NCBI RefSeq assembly: GCF_900105615.1
Contig: NZ_LT630003.1
Coordinates: 4,104,501 to 4,168,500, forward strand
DNA from: Lacrimispora sphenoides JCM 1415
GTDB taxonomy: Bacteria; Bacillota; Clostridia; Lachnospirales; Lachnospiraceae
Length of the DNA stretch: 64,000 bases
Direction of reading: 5' to 3'
The notes under the pieces were generated by a model. That model made no database searches. It was given only the letters and a program-made list of their open reading frames with translations, and was not told where the DNA came from. The first letter of the stretch is position 1. Every line of letters begins with the position of its first letter. The translations under genes were made by a program, and so were the position numbers. This document shows positions 26,235 through 35,375 of this stretch, in pieces.

Positions 26235-26407
26235 CGATATCTCCTCCGTTCATAAATCGCTCAGTACTGCATAAAATCTACCTATATATTTATCACATCC
26301 CGCCTGATATTACTATAGTTTTCTCAGTAAAAATATGTTATATTTATATATATGAAATATTTTCCACTGGGGATGCCCCCAGGCCAGATACAGAAAGGAC
26401 AAGAATC

Positions 26408-27133
26408 ATGAACGACATAATGGACCTGCATACCCACACCGTAGCCAGCGGACATGCGTACAACACTTTATATGAAATGGCTAAATCTGCCTCTGAAAAA
26501 GGTCTTGCCCTCATGGGCTCTACGGATCACGCACCTAAAATGCCAGGAACATGCCACGAGTTTTATTTTATAAATTTTAAAGTAATCCCCCGTAAAATCT
26601 ACGGAGTCAATATACTCATGGGCGTTGAGCTTAATATTATGGATCACACGGGGCGTGTGGATTTGCGAAAAGGTCTTCTGGAAAAAATGGATTACTCCAT
26701 TGCCAGCCTCCATGAACCCTGCTACAAAAGCGGAACTTCCTCTGAAAATACAAGAGCGTATCTCGGAGCCATTGAAAATCCTATGATCCACATCATCGGC
26801 CACCCTGATGACAGCCGTTTTCCGGTGGATTATGACACCCTTGTTTCCGCCGCTGCTGAAAACCATACCCTTTTGGAGCTTAATTCCAGCTCTCTTCATC
26901 CCTTAAGCGCAAGAATGAATGCCGCGGAAAATTACCGGATCATGCTGGAGCTTTGCAAGCGTTATAAGGCTTCCATCATCATTGACAGCGACGCTCATAC
27001 GGAAGCGGATGTGGGAAACCATGTGAGAGCCTTAGAGCTTATTGAAGAATTGAATTTCCCGGAAGAGCTTATTGTAAACACTTCCCTTAACAAGCTCATT
27101 CCCTATATTCCGAAGCTGGAGGCTTATCTATGA
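26408..27133 (+). CDS. PHP-domain phosphoesterase (YcdX-like)
   Basis: The protein has 241 residues. It begins MNDIMDLHTHTVASGHAYNT, the metal-binding DxHTH motif of PHP phosphatases. GSTDHAPKMP, GVELNIMD, IIGHPDD and IIIDSDAHTEADVG supply the other metal ligands. Relatives include histidinol phosphatase and E. coli YcdX; the substrate is not clear. The stop overlaps the start of the LysR gene by four bases (ATGA). Confidence 0.9.
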   Translation: MNDIMDLHTHTVASGHAYNTLYEMAKSASEKGLALMGSTDHAPKMPGTCHEFYFINFKVIPRKIYGVNILMGVELNIMDHTGRVDLRKGLLEKMDYSIASLHEPCYKSGTSSENTRAYLGAIENPMIHIIGHPDDSRFPVDYDTLVSAAAENHTLLELNSSSLHPLSARMNAAENYRIMLELCKRYKASIIIDSDAHTEADVGNHVRALELIEELNFPEELIVNTSLNKLIPYIPKLEAYL

Positions 27134-28059
27134 TCAACTTCCTGAACCTGGAATACTTTCTGGCGGTTGCGGAGGAATTAAATATCACCCGTGCTGCCAA
27201 GCAGCTGTACATCTCCCAGCAATCCTTAAGCAGCCATATTTCCAATCTGGAAAAGGAGTTTGATGTCCAGCTTTTCAACCGTACCATGCCGCTTACCCTG
27301 ACCTACGCAGGCCGGGCCTTGAAAGTCCGGGCAAAGCAGATGCTGGACCTAAAGGATGAAACCTACCGGGAACTTGCCGATATCAAGGATTTTACCACGG
27401 GGCAGCTTTCCATCGGAATCTCCCATACCAGGGGGCGCTTCCTTCTCCCTGCCATCCTTCCCGCTTATAAAGAAAAGTTTCCAAACATTGAGATCCATCT
27501 GGTAGAGGGAAATTCCTCCGAGCTTAGTACCGCCCTGATCCACGGAAACATCGATCTGATGATCGACCTTCTTCCTTTTAAAGCAGATCATGTGGAAACC
27601 GTTCCTATTTGCGAAGAGGAAATCCTCCTTGTGGTTCCAGACCAGATTCTGGACCGGTATTTTCCGGGACAGCAGGAGGAGATGATAAAGGTTTTGGAAG
27701 AAAATGCGGATGTGCAGCTTTTAAAGGACTGCCCTTACCTTCTCATCAACAAGGGAAACCGGGTGCGTACCATTGCCGATGAAATTTTTGAAGATGCCCA
27801 GCTTACACCTTCCATTCTTTTGGAGACAGAGAATATAGAAACTGTGCTTGCCCTTGCAGCTAAGGGAATGGGAATTACCTTTTACCCCAAAATGTTCATG
27901 TCCGGAAGCCCTAATGCCGGTATGAAAAAGACAGGACTTCATTTTTTCTCCTTAAATTACAGGCGCAGCCACGGTGTTCTGGCATTCGGCCGCTACAAAG
28001 GCAGATATTTATCCCAAGCCACGGAGGAGTTCATACGGATCGCACGGGAGAACATATAG
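27130..28059 (+). CDS. LysR-family transcriptional regulator
   Basis: The 309 residues carry an N-terminal winged helix-turn-helix (NLEYFLAVAEELNITRAAKQ, LYISQQSLSSHISNLEKEF) and a two-lobed effector domain (about 90-300). Targets are unknown. Translational overlap with the PHP gene suggests that the two function together, which is unusual because LysR genes are more often divergent from their targets. Confidence 0.93.
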   Translation: MINFLNLEYFLAVAEELNITRAAKQLYISQQSLSSHISNLEKEFDVQLFNRTMPLTLTYAGRALKVRAKQMLDLKDETYRELADIKDFTTGQLSIGISHTRGRFLLPAILPAYKEKFPNIEIHLVEGNSSELSTALIHGNIDLMIDLLPFKADHVETVPICEEEILLVVPDQILDRYFPGQQEEMIKVLEENADVQLLKDCPYLLINKGNRVRTIADEIFEDAQLTPSILLETENIETVLALAAKGMGITFYPKMFMSGSPNAGMKKTGLHFFSLNYRRSHGVLAFGRYKGRYLSQATEEFIRIARENI

Positions 28060-28077
28060 CCTAACTGTAACTGTAGA

Positions 28078-28125
28078 TTGACAAAAGGGCTGAAATCCTT
28101 TATTATTAAATAGTAACAATTACTA
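28078..28125 (+). promoter_or_regulatory. perR promoter with PerR-like operator
   Basis: TTGACA (28078-28083), a 17-base spacer and TATTAT (28101-28106) are followed by the palindrome TAGTAACAATTACTA (28111-28125). The operator would cover the transcription start and block initiation, giving autoregulation. Confidence 0.75.
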
Positions 28126-28156
28126 ATATAATTATTATTTTAGAAAAGGAGCGGCC

Positions 28157-28552
28157 ATGAAAACATTAAAGTATAGCCGTCAACGGGAATCCATTAAAGC
28201 CTGTCTAATGGCAAGGCACGACCATCCCACTGCCGATGCTCTATACACATTGATCCGTGAGGAATATCCCAACATCAGCCTTGGAACCGTATACCGCAAC
28301 TTAAACCTTCTGGTTGAGCTGGGTGAAATCCAAAAGCTGACATGCGGAGATGGCGCAGACCGCTTTGATGCGGACACTTCGCCCCACTACCATTTCGTAT
28401 GTAAACATTGCGGAAAGGTCAGTGACCTGCCACTGGCCCCTATGGATAACATCAACCATATGGCTCAGGAACATGCGGACGGCACGGTGGACAGTCACAC
28501 GATTTACTTCTATGGGATCTGCAAGGATTGTTTTGAAAATAATTCTCGATAA
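28157..28552 (+). CDS. perR: Fur-family peroxide regulator, PerR-like
   Basis: The 131 residues have an N-terminal winged helix (RQRESIKACLMARHDHPTAD, YPNISLGTVYRNLNLL) and a dimerisation domain. HYHFVCKHCGKV and CKDC give the structural zinc site CxxC...CxxC. HDHPTAD and DRFDADTSPHYH supply regulatory-metal ligands like those of PerR. Its own promoter and that of the rubrerythrin gene downstream carry matching palindromes, which supports PerR rather than Fur or Zur. It stands just before the rubrerythrin genes. Confidence 0.85.
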   Translation: MKTLKYSRQRESIKACLMARHDHPTADALYTLIREEYPNISLGTVYRNLNLLVELGEIQKLTCGDGADRFDADTSPHYHFVCKHCGKVSDLPLAPMDNINHMAQEHADGTVDSHTIYFYGICKDCFENNSR

Positions 28553-28555
28553 CAC

Positions 28556-28604
28556 TTGACATCAGGATAAAGTTATGGTAAATTAATATCAGTAATCATT
28601 ACTG
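28556..28604 (+). promoter_or_regulatory. Rubrerythrin promoter with PerR-like operator
   Basis: TTGACA (28556-28561), a 17-base spacer and TAAATT (28579-28584) are followed by the perfect palindrome CAGTAATCATTACTG (28590-28604). It has the same layout and nearly the same operator as the perR promoter. Confidence 0.75.
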
Positions 28605-28663
28605 TTATCGATTACCATCAATAACAACTATAAATATTAAAAATAAAAAGGAGACATGAGATC

Positions 28664-29206
28664 ATGAAGAAATGGGTTTGTACTGTATGCGGTTACGTTC
28701 ACGAAGGGGAGACAGCTCCGGAGTTCTGTCCAGTATGCAAGGCTGCTTCTGAAAAGTTTAAGTTGCAGGATGGAGATATGTCCTGGGCTTGCGAGCATGA
28801 AATCGGTGTTGCACAGGGTTCTCCGGAAGACATCATGATGGATTTAAGAGCTAACTTTGAAGGCGAATGCTCAGAAGTTGGAATGTATCTTGCAATGTCA
28901 AGAGCAGCTCACAGAGAGGGCTATCCTGAAATCGGCTTATACTATGAGAAGGCTGCTTTCGAGGAGGCTGAGCATGCTTCTAAATTTGCAGAATTATTAG
29001 GCGAATGCGTAACCTCCAGCACTAAGAAGAACCTTGAATTACGTGTTGCTGCTGAGAATGGCGCAACTGCAGGTAAATTTGACCTTGCAAAACGTGCAAA
29101 AGCATTAAACTTAGATGCAATCCATGACACAGTACATGAAATGGCAAAGGATGAGGCTCGTCACGGTAAAGCATTCAAGGGCTTATTAGAGAGATACTTC
29201 GGATAA
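28664..29206 (+). CDS. Reverse rubrerythrin (rubredoxin domain first)
   Basis: The 180 residues start with a rubredoxin-type iron site ([12 protein letters not shown] ... FCPVCK, Cys near 6, 9, 22 and 25). A ferritin-like four-helix diiron domain follows ([49 protein letters not shown]). This reversed order is that of clostridial reverse rubrerythrins, which act as NADH-dependent peroxide reductases in oxygen defence. It is the first gene after the PerR-like operator. Confidence 0.95.
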   Translation: MKKWVCTVCGYVHEGETAPEFCPVCKAASEKFKLQDGDMSWACEHEIGVAQGSPEDIMMDLRANFEGECSEVGMYLAMSRAAHREGYPEIGLYYEKAAFEEAEHASKFAELLGECVTSSTKKNLELRVAAENGATAGKFDLAKRAKALNLDAIHDTVHEMAKDEARHGKAFKGLLERYFG

Positions 29207-29216
29207 TACACCTTTA

Positions 29217-29244
29217 GGGAGCGGCATAATAAATTACCGCTCCC
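29217..29244 (+). other. Intercistronic hairpin between the two rubrerythrin genes
   Basis: GGGAGCGG and CCGCTCCC pair perfectly around a 12-base loop. No T-run follows, so it may protect the upstream message or lower expression of the second gene rather than end transcription. Confidence 0.55.
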
Positions 29245-29292
29245 CAATTGCATGTACGATCATACAAAATTCAAATCAGGAGGGTTTATACG

Positions 29293-29829
29293 ATGTCCAA
29301 ATATGCGGGAACAAAAACAGAACAGAACTTAAAAGATGCTTTTGCAGGCGAGTCCATGGCAAGAAACAAGTATACATATTATGCATCCGCTGCCAAGAAG
29401 GCCGGCTATGAGCAGATGGCTTCCCTGTACTTAGAAACTGCTGATCAGGAAAAAGAGCATGCTAAGATGTGGTTCAAGGAATTGCATGGCATTGGTACCT
29501 TGGAAGATAACTTAGCAGATGCGGCTGCAGGTGAAAATTACGAGTGGACCGATATGTATAAGAAAATGGCAGAGGATGCCAGGGCAGAAGGCTTTCATGA
29601 ACTGGCTCTGAAATTTGAATTCGTAGGAAAAGTAGAAGCTGCTCATGAAAAACGTTACTTAAAGCTGCTTGACAGCTTAAAGAACGACAAAACCTTTAAG
29701 GGTGATGCTCCTCTTGGCTGGAAGTGCCGCAACTGCGGTTATATTCATGAAGGACCGGATGCTCCGGAAATCTGTCCAACCTGTGCTCATCCTAAGGCTT
29801 ATTTTGAAAGAAAAGTAGAAAATTATTAA
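29293..29829 (+). CDS. rbr: Classical rubrerythrin
   Basis: From the ATG at 29293 (AGGAGGG upstream) the protein has 178 residues. The ferritin-like diiron domain comes first ([43 protein letters not shown]). The rubredoxin site is at the C-terminus ([12 protein letters not shown] ... [12 protein letters not shown]). It reduces hydrogen peroxide with electrons from rubredoxin or NADH routes. It follows the reverse form by 86 bases and probably shares its promoter. Confidence 0.96.
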   Translation: MSKYAGTKTEQNLKDAFAGESMARNKYTYYASAAKKAGYEQMASLYLETADQEKEHAKMWFKELHGIGTLEDNLADAAAGENYEWTDMYKKMAEDARAEGFHELALKFEFVGKVEAAHEKRYLKLLDSLKNDKTFKGDAPLGWKCRNCGYIHEGPDAPEICPTCAHPKAYFERKVENY

Positions 29830-29904
29830 TGCAGTCTGTTATGGCAGCAGCAATATGATTTCAAATAAGTAATTTGATCAAAGAAATCACATGTAAAATA
29901 GGGG

Positions 29905-29957
29905 AATGCACCTTGATGAAGCGGCTTATCAAAGTCAATCAAGGTGCATTTCTTTTT
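29905..29957 (+). terminator. Terminator of the rubrerythrin operon
   Basis: AATGCACCTTGAT and ATCAAGGTGCATT pair perfectly over 13 bases and are followed by TCTTTTT. Confidence 0.92.
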
Positions 29958-30028
29958 GTCGGGACCATTTAATTCTTACAACCTTTTCACCTGCTTTATT
30001 TTCCAAAGACTTGCTCCTGTAAAATACC

Positions 30029-30058
30029 TTGGATTTTTTTTAATGCTCATGCTATACT
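30029..30058 (+). promoter_or_regulatory. Promoter of the two-component operon
   Basis: TTGGAT, an 18-base spacer and TATACT lie about 40 bases before the chosen regulator start. Confidence 0.55.
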
Positions 30059-30098
30059 TTTATAGTAGGAAATGAATGACCGGTTTGAGGATAAAGAT

Positions 30099-30806
30099 AT
30101 GATTAAAATCGCTATTGTAGAAGATGAAATGGTATATGTGGAAACGCTGAAAAGCTACCTTGCCCGGTACGAAAAAGACCATTCCGTCAGTTTTCAGGTT
30201 CAGGTTTTTACCGACGGCCTTGATATTGTATCAGACTATACTGCCAGCTACGATATCATTTTGCTGGATATTCAGATGAAATATTTAAATGGCATGAAAA
30301 CAGCACAAAGGATCAGGGAGCTTGATGAGGATGTGATCTTTATTTTCATCACCTCCTCCTCCCAGTTTGCAGTAGAGGGATATACGGTAGACGCCCTGGG
30401 TTATATATTAAAACCAGTGCCCTATCTTTCTTTTTCACAAATCTTAAATAAAGCTGTGGGCAGAATCTTAAAACGGCAGGCAATACACTATATCAATATA
30501 GACAGGCCCGAAGGTACCATGCGGCTGAGCACGGACTCCGTCTATTACATCGAAAGCCAGCTGCACCATGTCCTCATCCATACAGACAAAGGAAATTTTG
30601 TAGCTTCCGGACCTATGAAACGATTGGAAGAGGCTTTAAAAACCTTTGGATTTACCAAGTGCCACAATGCCTATCTGGTTAATTTAAAACACGTGACCGG
30701 CTGCCTGCCTAACGAAGTAGTGCTGTTTTCAGGCGAGCGGATTCCCGTTAGCCGGAGCCGGAAAAAATCATTTATGGAATGCCTGGCCGAATATATGGGA
30801 GGTTAA
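30099..30806 (+). CDS. LytTR-family response regulator
   Basis: From the ATG at 30099 (GAGG eight bases upstream) the protein has 235 residues. A receiver domain (about 1-120) has the acidic pair ED at 8-9, the phospho-acceptor D57 in DIILLDIQ and the switch Lys in LKPV. A LytTR DNA-binding domain follows (about 135-230: YIESQLHHVLIHTDKG, RLEEALKTFGFTKCHNAYLVN). The pair with the next gene resembles AgrA/AgrC-type systems. Targets are unknown; no peptide precursor gene is seen nearby. An alternative ATG at 30072 would add nine residues. Confidence 0.93.
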   Translation: MIKIAIVEDEMVYVETLKSYLARYEKDHSVSFQVQVFTDGLDIVSDYTASYDIILLDIQMKYLNGMKTAQRIRELDEDVIFIFITSSSQFAVEGYTVDALGYILKPVPYLSFSQILNKAVGRILKRQAIHYINIDRPEGTMRLSTDSVYYIESQLHHVLIHTDKGNFVASGPMKRLEEALKTFGFTKCHNAYLVNLKHVTGCLPNEVVLFSGERIPVSRSRKKSFMECLAEYMGG

Positions 30807-30810
30807 ACCG

Positions 30811-32142
30811 ATGAACTTTGGCGAACTCATGAATACGCCCCGCCCCTTTACCGCTCTGGCCGAATGGTGCGCCTGCATCAGCTACATCCTCATGCTCCGA
30901 AGGAGGCTTAAGGGACTGACGCTGGCCGCTTCCTTTGCGGGCATGCTTGGCTTGTTTTTTCTTCTCCACTTAATCGCCGGCACACTTCCGCTGTACTTAT
31001 GGTTTCCCGGGATGATCACCGCCATCCTGATGATGTACTTTTCCATCTATGCCTCCTGCAGGATCTCCCCTTATGACGCAGGATTCCTTTGTGTCCGTGC
31101 TTTTGTTCTGGCGGAGTTTACTGCTTCTTTCCAGTGGCAGCTATATGTATGGTGGGCCCTTAGCAACGGACGGGTGAGCAAGACCCTTTCCGTTTTAATT
31201 ATGGTGATTTCCTATGGATGCATTTATACGGGATATTATTTTCTGGAAAAAGAACACATCCCAAGGGATGAGGGAATGGAAGTGGAACGGAAGGAGCTTC
31301 TTGGCGCTGTTTTTATTGCATTGGGCGCCTTTCTGATCAGCAATATCAGCTTTGTCATGCCCAATACCCCCTTTTCCAGTGCCACCAGTTCTCTGCTCTA
31401 TGTAAGGACCCTGGTGGATTTCGGAGGACTTCTGATGCTATTTGCCCAGCAGAACAGGCGAAAAGAACTGCAGGTCCGCAGCGAAAACCATGCAATGAAC
31501 GGAGTCTTACAGCGTCAGTATGACCAGTACCGCATGGCCATTGACAACATGGAACTGTTAAGACGGGAATTCCATGATCTAAAGCATTACATGATTGCCA
31601 TCCGAGCGGAAAAGGATCCGGAAAAGCGGGAGCAATACCTATCGGAAATGGAGAAAGCCATTCTCACCCAAGAGGCTATGGCCAATACAGGGAATCAGGT
31701 ATTAGATGTGGTACTGACCACCAAAAGTACCTACTGTGCCCAGAATAAGATCACCTTAACCTGCATGGCCGATGGAAAACTGATTTCTTTTCTTCATGTA
31801 AAAGACATCTGTTCCATCTTTGGAAATGCTCTGGATAATGCCATTGAATGTGTTTCCCAGTATGAAGATCCGGAAAAAAGGCTGATCAATCTCTCCATAT
31901 TCAAACGAAACCACTTTTTAATGATCCAGTGCGAAAATTATCTGGAAAACCAGCTGGCCATGGTGACCGGTGTTCTTCCTCCCACCACAAAAAGTAATAA
32001 ACTGTATCATGGGTACGGTTTAAAGAGTATTCAGGCCGCAGTGGAAAAATACGGCGGTTCAATGACCATCTCTTCCAGTGATAACTGGTTCCGCCTTCAG
32101 CTTCTCATACCGATCCAGGAAGAGACATTGGCCGTCCATTAA
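30811..32142 (+). CDS. GHKL-type sensor histidine kinase
   Basis: The 443 residues begin with five to six membrane segments (about residues 17-212). The dimerisation region has RREFHDLKHY, with phospho-acceptor His 255. The GHKL ATPase domain contains FGNALDNAIE (N box) and YGLKSIQAAVEKYGG (G box). This is the AgrC/ComD/CitA-like class without a separate HisKA domain, so the membrane part is the likely ligand sensor. It starts four bases after the regulator stop. Confidence 0.93.
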   Translation: MNFGELMNTPRPFTALAEWCACISYILMLRRRLKGLTLAASFAGMLGLFFLLHLIAGTLPLYLWFPGMITAILMMYFSIYASCRISPYDAGFLCVRAFVLAEFTASFQWQLYVWWALSNGRVSKTLSVLIMVISYGCIYTGYYFLEKEHIPRDEGMEVERKELLGAVFIALGAFLISNISFVMPNTPFSSATSSLLYVRTLVDFGGLLMLFAQQNRRKELQVRSENHAMNGVLQRQYDQYRMAIDNMELLRREFHDLKHYMIAIRAEKDPEKREQYLSEMEKAILTQEAMANTGNQVLDVVLTTKSTYCAQNKITLTCMADGKLISFLHVKDICSIFGNALDNAIECVSQYEDPEKRLINLSIFKRNHFLMIQCENYLENQLAMVTGVLPPTTKSNKLYHGYGLKSIQAAVEKYGGSMTISSSDNWFRLQLLIPIQEETLAVH

Positions 32143-32204
32143 TACGCATGGCAGTGCTTTCGGCTTACCATAACTTCCAGCCTGACGGCATAAAACGTGC
32201 TTAA

Positions 32205-32267
32205 GCATAATAAAATCAGGCAGTCCGTATGAACTAAATTCATACGGGCTGCCTGATTTTATTATGC
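32205..32267. terminator. Very long bidirectional terminator
   Basis: GCATAATAAAATCAGGCAG with CCGTATGAA pairs with TTCATACGG and CTGCCTGATTTTATTATGC. This gives about 28 pairs with one mismatch around a five-base loop, between the convergent kinase and GtrA genes. Confidence 0.9.
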
Positions 32268-32293
32268 ATTTACAACTCTTTTACGGGTTCCGT

Positions 32294-32887
32294 CTATTTA
32301 TCATTGTTTTTAAAAATGATTTTAAAGATTGGGAAGAACACCCAGAAGGAAATCGCAGAATTGATCAGCATGGTGATTACATCTGCAATGGTCTCTCCCC
32401 CTCCGCCCAGGTTTAAGCCGTTCATGAACAGATGATAGACAGGGGCCTTATAAAGGCCCTGCAGAGCGGCTGCACCAATGGTGATGATGATATAGGCGAT
32501 CACATACCACATCGCTGCCTTTGCTGCGCTGTTATTGGCTTTAAAGGTAACATTCCTCTGAAGAAAAAAGTTGATGACCTGAGCGATTCCCATGGTAATT
32601 TCCACTGCCAGAAAATACGCAAGTCCTCCGCCCCCGCCGGCGGAAAGTGCACCCGCTCCGTAATTAAATATATAATAGGGCGTGCTGTCCAGATTGGAGC
32701 CCACATGCCATATCTGGAAATTTGTATCCACCAGGGAAGTCATTCCGAAAATATTTCGGAAAACCGGCATTAAAATCATCTGCAATACCGTAACTCCGTT
32801 GGACACGAGAAAAAATATTAAAAATTGTGCTAACGTCGGATGGTTACCCGCAAAGGCCTTCCATCCAGCTTTTATTCGTGACAGCAT
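32294..32887 (-). CDS. GtrA-like membrane protein
   Basis: The 197 residues have four hydrophobic segments (about 20-45, 85-110, 122-145 and 165-190) in the GtrA layout: LAQFLIFFLVSNGVTVLQ, GIAQVINFFLQRNVTFKANN and SFWVFFPIFKIIF. GtrA proteins are thought to help move or retain lipid-linked sugars for cell-surface glycosylation. Unusual Gly clusters (SAGGGGGLAYF, LNLGGGGE) lie in the loops. It follows the GH3 gene by 14 bases, so it is probably in the same operon. Confidence 0.75.
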   Translation of the reverse strand: MLSRIKAGWKAFAGNHPTLAQFLIFFLVSNGVTVLQMILMPVFRNIFGMTSLVDTNFQIWHVGSNLDSTPYYIFNYGAGALSAGGGGGLAYFLAVEITMGIAQVINFFLQRNVTFKANNSAAKAAMWYVIAYIIITIGAAALQGLYKAPVYHLFMNGLNLGGGGETIADVITMLINSAISFWVFFPIFKIIFKNNDK

Positions 32888-32901
32888 GTACTCCCTCCCT
32901 T

Positions 32902-35325
32902 CTATTTACCGGAGAGCTTTTTCTCATAAGCTCTGTTTGCTTTTGCATTGGCAAAGTACCCGCCGATGATTCGTCTCATTCCGCGGAAAAAATGGCCGTT
33001 CACTGCCAAAACCATCCCCTCCGCCATATCCATGCTGACTGCTCCTCCGGTCATCTTGGCGATCCCGCGGAACGGCATGTTATAAATGAATAAGAGGTTT
33101 AAATCCGGCTTTCCCTTTTCTTCGCTCTTGTTTTTCAAGCCTGTCAGAATCCGCCAGACCAGTCTGGCCAAGGGGCTTTTGGCATAATACATCTGGCATA
33201 GCGCATCATTTATGCTCAAATCTCCAGACCACTTTCCTTCGGGAACCGGATGCCCTAAAAGAGTTTCAAATTCTTTCTCAGGCACCTGACTGATCCTGCC
33301 GGTATAGTAAGATTTAAGGGTTTCCGCCTTATAAGGCCAATCTTCCGTTGTCCCTTCCCGGGTCACTGTCTGAAGCAGCCTGATATCTGCTACATTTGCA
33401 CCGATGAAGATGGAATAAACGCCGCCCTCCACCTCAAAACGGTTTGTCAGCCTGTTCCAGTACCGGAAGGTCTTATCATCAAAGGGGATGGAGATTACTT
33501 TACTTTCCCCCGCCTTTAAGAATACTTTTTTAAAGCCTTTCAACTCTTTTTCAGGCCGGAATATCCTGCCCTTAGGTCCTCCCACATAAAGCTGGACAAC
33601 TTCCTTACCATCAGCTCTTCCCGTGTTCGTCAGGGTAAAACGGACTTCATTCTCCAATACCTCAAGGTTCTTATAGGAAAATGTGGTATAGGAGAGCCCA
33701 TAGCCAAAAGGATACTGCACCTTTACCTTTACGGTATCATAATATCGGTAACCCACATAAATGCCCTCCCGGTACTGGGAGCAGCGCTCTGCTCCGGGAA
33801 AATACCGGTAAGCCGGAGTGTCCTCATACCGCAGGGGATAAGTCTCACTCAGCCGGCCGGAAGGATTCACTTCTCCGGTTATTACGCGAAGCATGGCGGA
33901 CGGTCCGGCTTCTCCCCCTAAATAACCGTGGAGGAGGGATTTGCAGCATTCCTGCCACGGCATTTCTATGGCAGAACCTGCACTTAAGATTCCAACTACA
34001 TTGGGGTTTACCTCTGACAACGCAGTGAGCAGGCTGATCTGGTTCTGGGGGATTCCCATATGGATTCGGTCCATCCCCTCTGATTCACTGATTTCATCAA
34101 GTCCAAAGCAGTATAGCACCACATCGGCCTGGGCAGCCAGCTTTAAAGCCTCATCTCTTAGGGTTACATCAGTCTTTCCACCACGGGAATAACCTCTGGC
34201 ACAGCCGGCCACATGCAAAGGATAAGCCTTTATCATCTCCTCCATATTCTCCACCCTGATAGGGTTTACCAGGGAAGATCCTGCCCCCTGATAACGGGGG
34301 GTGAAGGCAAAGTCACCGATTAATGCCACTTTGCAGCGCGGTTTTAACGGAAGAAGTTCATCCTCGTTCTTTAACAGTACAATGCTCTCCTCTTCCGCCT
34401 TTTGCGCCAGCTTGTGATGCCCTTCCTTATCATAGGATTTCCCCTTGTTTTCCCGGCTCCCGGTAAGATCAAGCACCGCCTCCAGCAAATCGTCGACGTT
34501 AGTCTCCAGCGCTTCCATGGAAAGGCTGCCATTTTCTACTGCTTCGATCAGTTCTCTGGCAGAATGAAGGCCGGGGGAAGGCATTTCCAGGTTAGACCCT
34601 GCTGCCACTCCCTTCACATGGTCGTTGGAACCGCCCCAATCAGTGATGACGATGCCGTCAAATCCCCACTCTCCCCGCAGAATATCCTTTAGAAGATGCT
34701 CATTTTCATTGGCATAAACACCGTTGACCTCATTGTAGCTGGTCATAATGGATCTTGCCCCGCCCTCTTTCACCGCAATTTCAAAGCCTTCCAGATAAAT
34801 CTCTCTTAAGGTCCTTTCATCCACCACGGAATTCATGGCCATACGGCGCAGCTCCTGGCTGTTGACTGCAAAATGCTTGGGGCATGCATACACTCCCTGG
34901 CTTTGAATGCCCTTTATGTAGGCTGCCGCCAGTTTTCCGGACAAGTATGGATCTTCGGAGAAATATTCAAAATTCCTTCCGCAAAGGGGGCTTCTCTTAA
35001 TATTAAGGCCGGGCCCCAACAGGACATTCACGTCCAGGGCAGAGGCTTCCTCTCCCAGAGCTTCCCCGATCTCACGGCAAAGGTCCATATCCCAGCTATT
35101 GGAAATGGACGCTGCCGTAGGAAAGCAGGTGGATGGAAGGGAAGCATTTAATCCCAGATGATCCCCTTCCCTTGCCTGCTTCCGGATTCCATGCGGGCCA
35201 TCAGCGCAGAATATGGAAGGGATTCCCAGCCGGTCGATGTTCCGGGACTGCCATACATTCTTGCCGCTTAAAATGGCCGCCTTTTCTTCTATTGTCATCT
35301 TTTTAATGATATCAGTATGTTTCAT
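32902..35325 (-). CDS. GH3 beta-glucosidase-type glycosidase, cytoplasmic
   Basis: The 807 residues have the standard GH3 order. The N-terminal barrel (about 1-260) has the nucleophile region GIVITDWGGSN (Asp 229) and the substrate-binding KHFAVNSQE. The alpha/beta sandwich follows (EEESIVLLKNEDELLPLKPR), then a fibronectin-III-like domain (GLSYTTFSYKN to DKTFRYWN). A C-terminal extension of about 130 residues resembles a segment found in some clostridial GH3 proteins. No signal peptide is seen. It likely cleaves beta-glucosides or related glycosides inside the cell; GH3 specificity is hard to read from sequence. Confidence 0.92.
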   Translation of the reverse strand: MKHTDIIKKMTIEEKAAILSGKNVWQSRNIDRLGIPSIFCADGPHGIRKQAREGDHLGLNASLPSTCFPTAASISNSWDMDLCREIGEALGEEASALDVNVLLGPGLNIKRSPLCGRNFEYFSEDPYLSGKLAAAYIKGIQSQGVYACPKHFAVNSQELRRMAMNSVVDERTLREIYLEGFEIAVKEGGARSIMTSYNEVNGVYANENEHLLKDILRGEWGFDGIVITDWGGSNDHVKGVAAGSNLEMPSPGLHSARELIEAVENGSLSMEALETNVDDLLEAVLDLTGSRENKGKSYDKEGHHKLAQKAEEESIVLLKNEDELLPLKPRCKVALIGDFAFTPRYQGAGSSLVNPIRVENMEEMIKAYPLHVAGCARGYSRGGKTDVTLRDEALKLAAQADVVLYCFGLDEISESEGMDRIHMGIPQNQISLLTALSEVNPNVVGILSAGSAIEMPWQECCKSLLHGYLGGEAGPSAMLRVITGEVNPSGRLSETYPLRYEDTPAYRYFPGAERCSQYREGIYVGYRYYDTVKVKVQYPFGYGLSYTTFSYKNLEVLENEVRFTLTNTGRADGKEVVQLYVGGPKGRIFRPEKELKGFKKVFLKAGESKVISIPFDDKTFRYWNRLTNRFEVEGGVYSIFIGANVADIRLLQTVTREGTTEDWPYKAETLKSYYTGRISQVPEKEFETLLGHPVPEGKWSGDLSINDALCQMYYAKSPLARLVWRILTGLKNKSEEKGKPDLNLLFIYNMPFRGIAKMTGGAVSMDMAEGMVLAVNGHFFRGMRRIIGGYFANAKANRAYEKKLSGK

Positions 35326-35375
35326 GTCATGTTCCTCCGGACATTAGATGAGTTTTCCCCCTCTGCGGCTGCTTC

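Noticed and set aside
26235..26407. Small gene in the divergent gap between the S1 protein and the PHP gene
   Set aside because: A/T-rich promoter DNA only; no frame with an initiation site.
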